In this document: positions 1 to 6,859 of the stretch, piece after piece
How the letters are laid out: each line of letters starts with the position of its first letter
Numbering within the stretch: position 1 is the first letter of the stretch
Assembly (NCBI GenBank): GCA_041599115.1
Contig: JBFHXF010000019.1
Location: 1 to 25,485, forward strand
Source of the DNA: JACZUI01 sp041599115
GTDB lineage: Bacteria; Actinomycetota; Acidimicrobiia; Spongiisociales; ZC4RG35
Length of the DNA: 25,485 bases
Reading direction: 5' to 3'
Notes under the pieces: model-generated
What the model was told of the DNA's origin: nothing
Database searches by the model: none
The model's input: the letters and a program-made list of their open reading frames with translations, nothing else
Position numbers and translations under genes: made by a program

Positions 1-53
1 ACTCACAACTCATAACTCACAACTCATAACTCACAACTCATAACTCACAACTC
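1..53. repeat. 14-bp tandem repeat at window edge
   Basis: The unit ACTCACAACTCATA occurs three times in perfect register (1-14, 15-28, 29-42), followed by an 11-base partial copy (43-53). Each unit is two near-identical heptamers, ACTCACA and ACTCATA, so the array is also a 7-bp repeat with a C/T alternation. It is AT-richer than its surroundings, is followed by a short T-run, and lies upstream of the first gene. It probably continues beyond the left edge. No function can be assigned. Confidence 0.9.
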
Positions 54-99
54 TTTTTGTCACCCCCGGCCCCTAGGTTGATTCTCATGGAGGTAGGAC

Positions 100-288
100 A
101 TGCTCATTGATTGTCAGCAGTGCGCCATGAAGGAGACCAGCGCCTGTGACGACTGCGTCGTCACGTTTCTACTCGACAGGGGGCCAATCGAACTGAGCGA
201 AGCCGAGACCTCGGCGCTCGGGCATTTGGCGGCCGGGGGTCTCGTCCCCCGTCTGCGTCTGATCCCCGCCGAACGCAGAGTGGGTTGA
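100..288 (+). CDS. small CxxC-CxxC conserved actinobacterial-type protein
   Basis: This is a 62-residue protein with four cysteines near its N-terminus, C5-x2-C8 and C16-x2-C19, an arrangement that could bind zinc or an iron-sulfur cluster. The rest is acidic and then hydrophobic, with no membrane segment. The ATG at 100 has a good ribosome site (GGAGG at 89-93). From memory, short proteins of this type (xCxxC...CxDCVV... then LVPxLRL) are widespread in Actinobacteria as uncharacterised genes; that is family memory, not a search. It stands alone here, ahead of a small membrane protein. Its function is unknown. The conserved look of the cysteine motif and the ribosome site make it more likely a real gene than a chance frame. 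Confidence 0.7.
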   Translation: MLIDCQQCAMKETSACDDCVVTFLLDRGPIELSEAETSALGHLAAGGLVPRLRLIPAERRVG

Positions 289-323
289 ACACTATCGAGG
301 ATCCCATCAACTGTGTCCGGGGG

Positions 324-329
324 TACTCT
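324..329 (+). promoter_or_regulatory. putative -10 element (TACTCT)
   Basis: TACTCT fits the actinobacterial TANNNT -10 pattern and lies 8 bases before the ATG at 338, so transcription would begin at or a few bases before the start codon. No ribosome site is visible before that ATG, which suits a leaderless or near-leaderless mRNA. No clear -35 was found. Confidence 0.35.
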
Positions 330-337
330 GACGAGTC

Positions 338-634
338 ATGGTCAAGATCTACGCCATTGCCCTGGCGGCAGGCTTCCTGGGTCTCATCGTCATCATTTTC
401 GGTGGAGCGCTTGCGGAGAACCTGGGACGTTCCGACAGCGATCCCGGTCTGAGAATGGGTCGTGCTGGCCGGATGATCACAGGCGGCCTTGTGGGGTTTG
501 GGATGGCAGGCATGTCTGCGGAATTCGCTCCTCTCGGATTCAACTGGGGAACCTCGCTTGCTCTGGCCATCGTCGGGGGGGTCGGCGCCGCCGCTTGGAC
601 CCGATTCGCTCCGCAGCAAGACGGTACCGATTAG
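338..634 (+). CDS. small integral membrane protein
   Basis: This 98-residue hydrophobic protein has about three membrane segments, near residues 4-25, 46-64 and 70-87, and a short polar C-terminus. A charged stretch rich in Arg, Asp and Ser separates the first two. Gly and Ala dominate the segments. I recognise no family. Its stop codon (632-634) abuts the ATG of the phosphoesterase gene with no gap, so the two are probably co-transcribed and translationally coupled. That suggests a shared job, but nothing in the sequence says which. Confidence 0.65.
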   Translation: MVKIYAIALAAGFLGLIVIIFGGALAENLGRSDSDPGLRMGRAGRMITGGLVGFGMAGMSAEFAPLGFNWGTSLALAIVGGVGAAAWTRFAPQQDGTD

Positions 635-1408
635 ATGCTGGTGATCTCAGATGTCCACTACGCCACTGACGCACTGCGACGGGTGATTGCACGAGGCGAG
701 CCAATGCTGATCCTGGGGGATCTGGTCAATCTGACCGATTACCGAACAGGCGAGGGAGCGATCGCTGAGGTTCTCGGGCTCGAGTTTGCCCGCAGAGCCG
801 CCGCATCGAGGGGGTCCGGTGACTTCTCGGTGATGCGCGAAATGTGGGAGGAGGCCACCCGTGGCCGGATTGATGAGGTTCGCTCCGCCATCGGCAGGGT
901 TATCGCCGAACAGTACGCGGTTGTGTCGGAGGCTCTCGTGGGTGGTTCGGGGTATGTGATCCACGGGAATGTCGATCGTCCCGACATACTTCGCGAGACT
1001 CTCCCGGAGTCGTTTGAATACGTACACGGTGAGAAACGCGTGATCGACGGTGTCGTCTTTGGATTCGTAGGGGGTGGAGTCGAGACCCCGTTGAGAGCAT
1101 CGGGGGAGTTATCGGAGGCCGAGATGCATCGGGTTCTGCAGCAACTCGGCCCCGTGGACGTGCTCTGCTCACACGTGCCTCCAGCAGTCGATTCCTTGCG
1201 GACGGATGTCATCACAGGAAGAGCGGAGCGAGGATCGACACCGATCCTCGACTACATACTGGAATATCGACCAAAACACCATCTCTTCGGGGACGTACAT
1301 CAACCTCAAGCAGGGTCATGGCGTATCGGGGGCACGGTTTGTCGCAATGTCGGCTACTTCAGAGCCACAGGTAGGGCGCTACGTATCGACATATCCAGCC
1401 TTGCATAG
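635..1408 (+). CDS. calcineurin-like metallophosphoesterase
   Basis: This is a 257-residue member of the binuclear-metal phosphoesterase superfamily, likely cytoplasmic. The metal-binding series is in order: D6-x-H8 in ISDVH, GD29 with N32, GN112-x-D114, H180 in CSHVPP and H222 in GDVHQ. Two positions differ from the textbook pattern: GNVD replaces GNHD, and GDVH replaces GHxH, so one usual His is Asp220. Metal binding may still be possible, but the substrate (nucleotide, phosphodiester or phosphoprotein) cannot be predicted. Residues about 35-100 form an insertion between the GD and GN motifs that is probably helical. The gene follows the small membrane protein directly. The phosphoesterase fold is secure; the reaction is open. 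Confidence 0.85.
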   Translation: MLVISDVHYATDALRRVIARGEPMLILGDLVNLTDYRTGEGAIAEVLGLEFARRAAASRGSGDFSVMREMWEEATRGRIDEVRSAIGRVIAEQYAVVSEALVGGSGYVIHGNVDRPDILRETLPESFEYVHGEKRVIDGVVFGFVGGGVETPLRASGELSEAEMHRVLQQLGPVDVLCSHVPPAVDSLRTDVITGRAERGSTPILDYILEYRPKHHLFGDVHQPQAGSWRIGGTVCRNVGYFRATGRALRIDISSLA

Positions 1409-1421
1409 CGTCGAGCGGGGC

Positions 1422-1427
1422 TAGCCT
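1422..1427 (+). promoter_or_regulatory. putative -10 element (TAGCCT)
   Basis: TAGCCT in the 46-bp gap before the SRPBCC gene fits TANNNT and would place the transcript start near 1434, about 20 bases before the ATG at 1455. A GGAG sequence at 1449-1452 is present but very close to the start codon. No -35 is obvious. Confidence 0.3.
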
Positions 1428-1454
1428 CCTGTTCGTGGCGACCAAATTGGAGAC

Positions 1455-1892
1455 ATGACCGAAGGCACTTTTCAATCTCTCGAAATCGATGCTTCCCCAG
1501 AAGAGCTATACGACGTTGCAGCCGACATCGCCTCGTACCCGGAGTGGGCCACCGGTATCAAAGAGGTCGAGATCCTCGAAGAGGACGAATCCGGCCGAGT
1601 CTCTCGGGCCCGCTTCGTGGTCGAGGGTTTCGTCAAACAACTCGAGTATGTGCTCGCTTACACCCATGACCGACCAGCGCAGCTGAACTGGGTGGCCGAG
1701 GACAGTCCGGATCTGAAGATGCTTCAGGGCTCATACACGTTTTCACCATTGAACGGGGCAACCGAGGTCGTCTATACGCTGCGGGTGGAACCGAACTTCA
1801 CGATTCCGGGTTTCATCCGGAGACAGGCCGAGAAGCAGATCGTGACGACCGCGTTGCGCGGGCTTCGCAAGAGGGCTACCGGCTCCGGCTAG
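1455..1892 (+). CDS. SRPBCC / START-like (COQ10-type cyclase-fold) protein
   Basis: This 145-residue protein fits the helix-grip SRPBCC fold. It opens with a strand (SLEIDASPEELYDVAADI), then the family hallmark SYPEWATGIKEVEI, then alternating strands, and ends with a long basic helix (about residues 118-141) that would close the hydrophobic pocket. Proteins of this fold bind lipids or other hydrophobic ligands, and the actinobacterial ones are often labelled polyketide cyclase/dehydrase without evidence. The gene sits 2 bp before the ArsA-type ATPase gene. I recall the same pairing in mycobacteria (TB16.3/Rv2185c beside Rv2184c), which supports a functional link. The ligand is unknown. Confidence 0.85.
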   Translation: MTEGTFQSLEIDASPEELYDVAADIASYPEWATGIKEVEILEEDESGRVSRARFVVEGFVKQLEYVLAYTHDRPAQLNWVAEDSPDLKMLQGSYTFSPLNGATEVVYTLRVEPNFTIPGFIRRQAEKQIVTTALRGLRKRATGSG

Positions 1893-1894
1893 AA

Positions 1895-3070
1895 ATGAGA
1901 ATCGTCCTCGTGACCGGCAAGGGGGGCGTCGGCAAGACCACGGTTGCCGCTGCGACCGCGCTTGCCTCAGCGGACGCCGGTCATAGAACCCTGATCACAT
2001 CCACCGATCCCGCCCATTCCCTGGCCGATGCTCTCGGCATCGGACTGGGCACCAGCCCGTCGGGGATCGTCCATGGTCTCGATGGTCAGCAGATCGATAC
2101 CCAAGAACAACTCGACAAGTATTGGGGGTCGATAAGACGCCAACTTATGGATGTCCTCGACTGGGGCGGTGCGGCCGGGATCGAGGCGGAGGAGTTCTTG
2201 GCTTTCCCCGGCATGGACGAGCTGTTCGCCCTGCTCGAGGTGAATCGTCACGCCAGGTCCGGTATTTACGATGTGCTGATCGTCGACTGCGCTCCGACAG
2301 CGGAGACGCTGCGTCTCCTTTCCCTGCCGGAGGTGTTGAGCTGGTACTTCGAGAAAGTAATGCCCACCGAGCGACGGATCATGAAGGCTGCCAGGCCGGT
2401 CCTGACCCGGCTGACCAATCTGCCAATTCCCCAAGACGAAGTCTTCTCGGCGGCTCAGACCGTCTTCGAGTCGGTCGAAGGGGTTCGGGAGCTCATGGGC
2501 TCGCCGGCGATCACATCGGCGCGCCTTGTGGTGAATCCGGAGAAAATGGTCATCGACGAAGCTCGTCGCACCTACAGCTACCTGGGCCTATTCGGATACG
2601 GGGTGGACGGAGTGGTCGTCAACAGGATCCTGCCCGATGAAGTGTCAGATCCCTATTTTGAGAGGTGGCGCTCGATTCAGAAAGGTCATCTCGCGGCCGT
2701 TGATGCTTCGTTTGCTGACGTCCCGAGACTTCGTCTCCGGCTCTTTGACGACGAGATGGTGGGCGTGGATCGACTTCGCTTGATGGCTCGCGAGCTATAC
2801 CAGGACTCCGATCCGATCTACGACTTTCATGCCTCGAGCCCCTTTCGAATCTTGGAGTCGGCCGAGGGCGTTGTGATGGAGGTCGACATCCCGTTGGCGG
2901 ACAAGTCCGACCTCGACGTGCACCGGCATGGAAATGAGGTCTACCTGAGGGTGGGTCCATATCAGCGATCCTTCATCCTTCCTGATGCGCTGCAGCGTCG
3001 GCATGTCAGCCGAGCCCGATACGAAGACGGGACTCTTTCGGTGATCTTCGCCGAGGGTCAGGCGGGCTGA
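1895..3070 (+). CDS. ArsA/GET3-family ATPase with C-terminal HSP20-like domain
   Basis: This 391-residue P-loop ATPase belongs to the ArsA/Get3 (SIMIBI) class. The deviant Walker A is GKGGVGKTT at residues 8-16, with the signature lysine K9. Switch I is DPAHS at 38-42, and a DCAPTAETLR segment forms the switch II region. The last 65 or so residues (about 326-391) look like the small beta-sandwich HSP20-like domain known from the C-terminus of such proteins: VDIPLADKSDL, then short strands ending DGTLSVIF. No arsR, arsB or arsC is nearby, so arsenite export is unlikely. A Get3-like chaperone or lipid/tail-anchor targeting role is more plausible. The ATG is 2 bp after the SRPBCC stop, and the stop overlaps the next start (TGATG). 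Confidence 0.9.
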   Translation: MRIVLVTGKGGVGKTTVAAATALASADAGHRTLITSTDPAHSLADALGIGLGTSPSGIVHGLDGQQIDTQEQLDKYWGSIRRQLMDVLDWGGAAGIEAEEFLAFPGMDELFALLEVNRHARSGIYDVLIVDCAPTAETLRLLSLPEVLSWYFEKVMPTERRIMKAARPVLTRLTNLPIPQDEVFSAAQTVFESVEGVRELMGSPAITSARLVVNPEKMVIDEARRTYSYLGLFGYGVDGVVVNRILPDEVSDPYFERWRSIQKGHLAAVDASFADVPRLRLRLFDDEMVGVDRLRLMARELYQDSDPIYDFHASSPFRILESAEGVVMEVDIPLADKSDLDVHRHGNEVYLRVGPYQRSFILPDALQRRHVSRARYEDGTLSVIFAEGQAG

Positions 3071-3255
3071 TGACCGACCCGGCGCCCACGATGGAAGTTC
3101 TGGCTCGCGCCGGACGGAGGGTGGCATATCACCTTCTTCAGGCGTTGGTCGAGGGTCTCAAGGCGGTGGAGGCCGTCCTAGAAGAGGTGGGGAGTCTCGC
3201 CGAATCCGAGGGGGAGCCTGCCGGGACCGGCATCACGCGGATCGAGATCGAATGA
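3070..3255 (+). CDS. 61-aa helical protein of the ArsA operon
   Basis: This small protein of 61 residues starts on an ATG that overlaps the ArsA stop by one base (3068-3070 TGA, 3070-3072 ATG) and ends overlapping the start of the DUF1232 gene, so it is translationally coupled on both sides. Residues about 8-45 are predicted by eye to be one amphipathic helix (VLARAGRRVAYHLLQALVEG and on), followed by an acidic, Gly-containing tail. It has no cysteines and no membrane segment. I recognise no family. The double overlap, not the sequence, is the main reason to believe it is expressed. It could be an accessory subunit of the ATPase. Confidence 0.65.
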   Translation: MTDPAPTMEVLARAGRRVAYHLLQALVEGLKAVEAVLEEVGSLAESEGEPAGTGITRIEIE

Positions 3256-3680
3256 TGGCTGGCAGCAATCGAATCAGACCGGACGAGATCCTCCCACCGG
3301 ATGGGCGTTCGCTGCAGCTCCGGCGTTTGGTCACGGATGCGGTCTTCATGCTGCCGAATATCGCAAAACTGATCAGTCGACTGCTCCGCGATCCGCGGGT
3401 TCCCAGGAGGTCGAAGATATCTCTCGGACTGGCAGCCGCATATGTCGCCAGCCCGATTGATCTCATACCCGAGGCCATTCCCGTCATCGGTTGGGCCGAC
3501 GACGTGTTCGTGATGATGTACGCGCTCGATTCCCTCATCGACCGGGCAGGTCCGGAGATCGTCGAGGAGCACTGGGATGGCCCCGGCGACTTGCTCTCTT
3601 TGGTCCGGGACGTGGTCGGCGCGTCGCGCAGCATTCTTCCTCGCGGCCTGACCGCCTTGATGGATCGTTTTTCCGGCTGA
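3252..3680 (+). CDS. DUF1232 (YkvA-like) membrane protein
   Basis: This 142-residue protein contains the DUF1232 core at about residues 33-97. The hallmark AYVASPIDLIPEAIPVIGWADD is followed by a hydrophobic helix, a pattern shared with YkvA-type proteins (SPIDLIPDxxPxxGxxDD). The core is probably membrane-associated. Two starts are possible, ATG 3252 and ATG 3255, both overlapping the preceding stop. The molecular function of DUF1232 is not established. As the last gene of the SRPBCC-ArsA-61aa run, it might be the membrane component of that module; that is inference from position. Confidence 0.85.
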   Translation: MMAGSNRIRPDEILPPDGRSLQLRRLVTDAVFMLPNIAKLISRLLRDPRVPRRSKISLGLAAAYVASPIDLIPEAIPVIGWADDVFVMMYALDSLIDRAGPEIVEEHWDGPGDLLSLVRDVVGASRSILPRGLTALMDRFSG

Positions 3681-3751
3681 AGGCCCGCTCCGGCCTATCG
3701 AAATCACCCTGCCTTCGACGGGGCTCACGGCATCTTGGGATTCAATCTCGA

Positions 3752-3757
3752 TACCCT
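3752..3757 (+). promoter_or_regulatory. putative leaderless promoter -10 (TACCCT)
   Basis: TACCCT ends 6 bases before the ATG at 3764, the spacing expected if transcription begins on the A of the start codon. There is no purine-rich ribosome site in those bases or just upstream. This is the classic layout of actinobacterial leaderless genes. Confidence 0.45.
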
Positions 3758-3763
3758 TGAACC

Positions 3764-4789
3764 ATGGCCTTTGCCGATGGAATTGCAGACTTCAGATCTG
3801 ACACCGTTACCCGCCCCACCCCGGAGATGATCCGCGCCATGGCATCCGCCCCTTTGGGTGATGATGTCTATCACGACGATCCGACCGTGAACCTTCTGGA
3901 GGAGGAATCGGCGATGGTGGTGGGAAAGGAGTCGGCCATTTTCGTGCCGACTGGAACGATGGGGAACCAGTTGGCGATCATGTCGCAGACTCATCCTGGC
4001 GAAGAGGTTCTCGCCAATGAGTCTTCGCATGCGCGCAGCATCGAGGCAGGGGCGCCCCAAGCGCTCTCCGGCGTCGGCTTTCGAACAGTGCCCGGGGTCG
4101 GTGGCAGAATCGAGCCGTCCGATGTTGATTCGGTCATGGCATGGAGCGGGTTCTTTCCGCGAATCAGCCTGATGGTCTGGGAGAACACACACAACCTGTC
4201 CGGAGGGCGTGTGATCCCGATCGATCTCATGGAGAAGACTTCCGACGTGGCCAGGGGTCACGGACTCCGAGTTCATCTCGACGGAGCTCGCCTCTTCAAT
4301 GCCGTAGCAGCCAGCGGAACGCCGGCCGAAAGGTACGCGGACACGGCCGACTCCGTTCAATTCTGCTTCTCCAAAGGCCTGGGGGCGCCGATCGGCTCCA
4401 TCCTCTGTGGAACGGCTGACCACATTGCGGAGGTCCGTTATCTGCGAAAGAGGTTGGGGGGCGGAATGAGACAAGTCGGGGTCATTGCCGCCGCGGCCCG
4501 GGTGGCTCTGGCAGGTCGTGACCGGCTGATCGAGGATCACATCCTGGCCCGTCACCTCGGAGATCGTCTTGCGGACACGTATGAGGGCTCTGTCGACCCG
4601 GCGTCCGTCGAGACCAACATGGTCCTGGTGGATTTTGCAGCGCTGGGCATGACATGGCCGGAAGTTGAGGGCAGACTCATCTCTGCCGGCATACGGATCA
4701 ATCGCCCGCTTCCCGGGGGATGGCGTCTCGTGACCCACCGCGACCTGAACGCTGCCGACGTCGAGCGACTGATCCAGGCCCTGAAGTAA
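3764..4789 (+). CDS. ltaE: low-specificity L-threonine aldolase (PLP fold type I)
   Basis: This 341-residue enzyme has the beta-eliminating lyase family layout, and its length is normal for the family. It would cleave L-threonine or L-allo-threonine to glycine and acetaldehyde, with PLP as cofactor. Landmarks are DFRSDTVTRPT (10-20), GDDVYHDDPTVNLLE (32-46), the glycine-rich cofactor loop PTGTMGNQ (62-69), His89 that should stack on PLP, WENTHN (139-144), HLDGARLFNA (171-180) and the Schiff-base lysine K204 in FSKGLGAPIGS. R226-x5-GGGMRQ further supports the family. It is monocistronic by appearance, with 83 bp upstream and 31 bp before fabD. Related aldolases acting on phenylserine-type substrates cannot be excluded from sequence alone. 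Confidence 0.88.
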   Translation: MAFADGIADFRSDTVTRPTPEMIRAMASAPLGDDVYHDDPTVNLLEEESAMVVGKESAIFVPTGTMGNQLAIMSQTHPGEEVLANESSHARSIEAGAPQALSGVGFRTVPGVGGRIEPSDVDSVMAWSGFFPRISLMVWENTHNLSGGRVIPIDLMEKTSDVARGHGLRVHLDGARLFNAVAASGTPAERYADTADSVQFCFSKGLGAPIGSILCGTADHIAEVRYLRKRLGGGMRQVGVIAAAARVALAGRDRLIEDHILARHLGDRLADTYEGSVDPASVETNMVLVDFAALGMTWPEVEGRLISAGIRINRPLPGGWRLVTHRDLNAADVERLIQALK

Positions 4790-4820
4790 CCCGGGACAAA
4801 TCTCGAAGGTCGTAATTGCA

Positions 4821-5762
4821 GTGAGGTTCGCAGTTCTGTTCCCGGGTCAGGGGAGCCAGTTTGTCGGCATGGGGGCCGATTTATTCGAGAAGCGTTCCGA
4901 CCTATTGGGCGACCCGGCGAACGAGGTGCTGGGTTTTGATCTGAGGTCCATCTGCCTGCAAGGTCCCGAGGAGGATCTTCGACGAACGGAATACGCCCAG
5001 CCGGCTCTGTTCGCCGTCTCCTATGCGCTGTACGACGAGCTGCATCGTCTCACCGGCCTCCTCCCCGCAGGGATGGCCGGGCACTCTCTGGGTGAATACA
5101 CCGCTCTGACGGCGGCAGGAGCTCTCGATTATCCGGATGCGCTGGCGATTGTGGCCCTGAGGGGCCGAGCGATGGCCACGGCTGCCGACGCCGAGCCTTC
5201 GGGAATGGCGGCGTTGATCGGGGCCGATTATGTGAAGGCAATGGACATCTGTGAGGTTCGTCAGGCGATGGGTGGCCGTCTCCAGGTGGCCAACATCAAT
5301 TCGCCCTCGCAAATCGTGGTCGCCGGTGGGGCGGAGGACATCACCTGGCTCACGGAGCACGGCTTGGAACACGGGATTAGGAGGACGATTCCACTAAGAG
5401 TCGCCGGGGCGTTCCATTCCACATTCATGGCGTCCGCCGCTGTCTCCGTTGCCGAAGCTCTCGAGGAGGTCCCCATGGCTGAGCCCAGCGTGCCGGTGTG
5501 GGCCAACACGACGGCACAGCCTCACCAGCCCGGTCAAGTCGCCTCGCTACTAGCACGGCAGGTGATCGAACCCGTGTTGTTTGCCCGCTCAATCGAGAAC
5601 ATGGGCGCCTCCGGGATCAACGCGTTCGTCCATGTGGGCCCGGGAGATGTCACGGCGGGCCTCGTTCGCAAGGTTCTTCCCGAAGCCGAAGTGATCGTCG
5701 TGTCCGACACCGAAGACATCCGAGCGGTGTCCCAGTCCCTGGGTACCATGGATCGACGCTGA
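4821..5762 (+). CDS. fabD: malonyl-CoA:ACP transacylase
   Basis: This 313-residue enzyme transfers malonyl from CoA to ACP, supplying the extender units for the downstream condensing enzymes. The oxyanion loop GQGSQ is at 9-13, the nucleophile elbow is GHSLGE with Ser89, the malonyl-carboxylate arginine is about R114 (ALRGRAM), and catalytic His199 lies in AGAFHS. The C-terminal GPGDVTAGLVRK motif is also typical. Start choice: GTG 4821 gives the standard N-terminus MRFAVLFPGQGSQ, although the ribosome site is weak (AAGG about 12 bases upstream). It is the first gene of the fab operon and is separated by 11 bases from fabH. Confidence 0.95.
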   Translation: MRFAVLFPGQGSQFVGMGADLFEKRSDLLGDPANEVLGFDLRSICLQGPEEDLRRTEYAQPALFAVSYALYDELHRLTGLLPAGMAGHSLGEYTALTAAGALDYPDALAIVALRGRAMATAADAEPSGMAALIGADYVKAMDICEVRQAMGGRLQVANINSPSQIVVAGGAEDITWLTEHGLEHGIRRTIPLRVAGAFHSTFMASAAVSVAEALEEVPMAEPSVPVWANTTAQPHQPGQVASLLARQVIEPVLFARSIENMGASGINAFVHVGPGDVTAGLVRKVLPEAEVIVVSDTEDIRAVSQSLGTMDRR

Positions 5763-5773
5763 GGAGACCATCT

Positions 5774-6859
5774 ATGCGAAACGCCGAGATCACCGGATGG
5801 GGCAAGTGCATGCCCCCCAATGTGTTGTCCAACCATGACTTGGAGCAACTGGTCGACACGACTGACGAATGGATCACGAGCCGCACAGGGATAAAAGAAC
5901 GCCGAATAGCTGATGTCGAGGTCTCAGACATGGCAGCGGTGGCCGGCAGGAGAGCATTGGCGGCGGCGGGAAAGAGCGTTGAGGACGTCGACCTTCTGCT
6001 GCTGGCGACCTGCAGCGGAGACTCGATCATCCCATCAACAGCCTCGGCCCTGCAGCAAAAGCTGGGTGCCTGGAATGCCGCGGCGATGGACATCAATGCC
6101 GCTTGCAGCGGCTTTGTCTACGGACTCGTGGCCGGCACCAACATGATCCGCGGAGGGACCAACAGCACGGTCCTGCTGGTTGGGGCCGAGAAGCTGCATT
6201 ATTTGATGAACTTCATGGATAGGACGACCTGTGTTCTCTTCGGCGATGGGGCGGGTGCGGTCGTTCTGGAGCCGACCGAAGAGCCGATTGGTCTGCTCTC
6301 TTCCGAACTCGGCATGGATGGATCACTTGGACATGTCCTTCAAGTGCCGCGCGACGGGACCGCCGGCGACCGCGTTCATCTCGATCCAGCCCAATGCGGC
6401 ATCACCATGGAGGGCCCGGAGGTTTTTCGCCGCGCGGTCACCACGATGACCGATTCCTCGAACCGCGTCCTCTCCGAGGCAGGGCTGACACTCGATGACA
6501 TCGATCTTCTCATCCCGCATCAGGCCAACATCAGGATTATTGACGCCACCGCGAAAAGGCTGGGGGTGGATCCGGCGAAGGTCTACGTGAACATCCACTC
6601 ATACGGCAATACCTCTGCTGCCACGATTCCCGTTGCCCTCTGCGAGGCAATCGAGGACGGAAGGGTTCAACCAGGCGATCACCTTGCTTTCACCGCATTT
6701 GGCGGCGGCCTCAGCTGGGGCTCGGCCATTTATCGCTGGGGCAATCGGGTCGAGCCGATCGCTCAGAGTGATGCGGCACTTCCTCCTTCGAATCGGACGA
6801 CCCTGGAACTACTCCAGCCGAACTTCGATTTCTTCGGGCTGCCGGAGAGACCGGCGTGA
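5774..6859 (+). CDS. fabH: beta-ketoacyl-ACP synthase III
   Basis: KAS III performs the first condensation of fatty-acid synthesis, acyl-CoA plus malonyl-ACP. The triad is intact: Cys111 in NAACSG, His249 in PHQAN and Asn279 in SYGNTS. The GDGAGAVVL stretch at 157-165 is also characteristic. The reading frame is open further upstream (to 5498), but ATG 5774 has the proper ribosome site (GAGGAGA 5761-5767) and gives the canonical N-terminus. The protein is 361 residues, about 30-40 longer than usual: after the normal end (SAIYRWG, about residue 323) there is a Pro/Asn-rich tail ending in FDFFGLPERPA. The stop overlaps the fabG start (GTGA). Confidence 0.95.
   Translation: MRNAEITGWGKCMPPNVLSNHDLEQLVDTTDEWITSRTGIKERRIADVEVSDMAAVAGRRALAAAGKSVEDVDLLLLATCSGDSIIPSTASALQQKLGAWNAAAMDINAACSGFVYGLVAGTNMIRGGTNSTVLLVGAEKLHYLMNFMDRTTCVLFGDGAGAVVLEPTEEPIGLLSSELGMDGSLGHVLQVPRDGTAGDRVHLDPAQCGITMEGPEVFRRAVTTMTDSSNRVLSEAGLTLDDIDLLIPHQANIRIIDATAKRLGVDPAKVYVNIHSYGNTSAATIPVALCEAIEDGRVQPGDHLAFTAFGGGLSWGSAIYRWGNRVEPIAQSDAALPPSNRTTLELLQPNFDFFGLPERPA

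Noticed and set aside
1895..3070. Arsenite efflux ATPase
   Set aside because: No arsR, arsB, arsC or arsD is nearby, and the partners (SRPBCC, DUF1232) and the HSP20-like domain point to the chaperone-like branch of the family.
3681..3696. Short GC hairpin after the DUF1232 gene (AGGCC...GGCCT) as a terminator
   Set aside because: The stem is only 5 bp and no T-run follows; too weak to call.
3725..4738. Minus-strand frame of 337 codons opposite the threonine aldolase
   Set aside because: It is Arg/His/Gly-rich with no motif and fully covered by a gene with intact catalytic residues.
5498..5773. Upstream extension of the fabH frame by 92 codons
   Set aside because: It lies inside fabD, has basic low-complexity composition and no ribosome site; ATG 5774 with GAGGAGA fits the family N-terminus.
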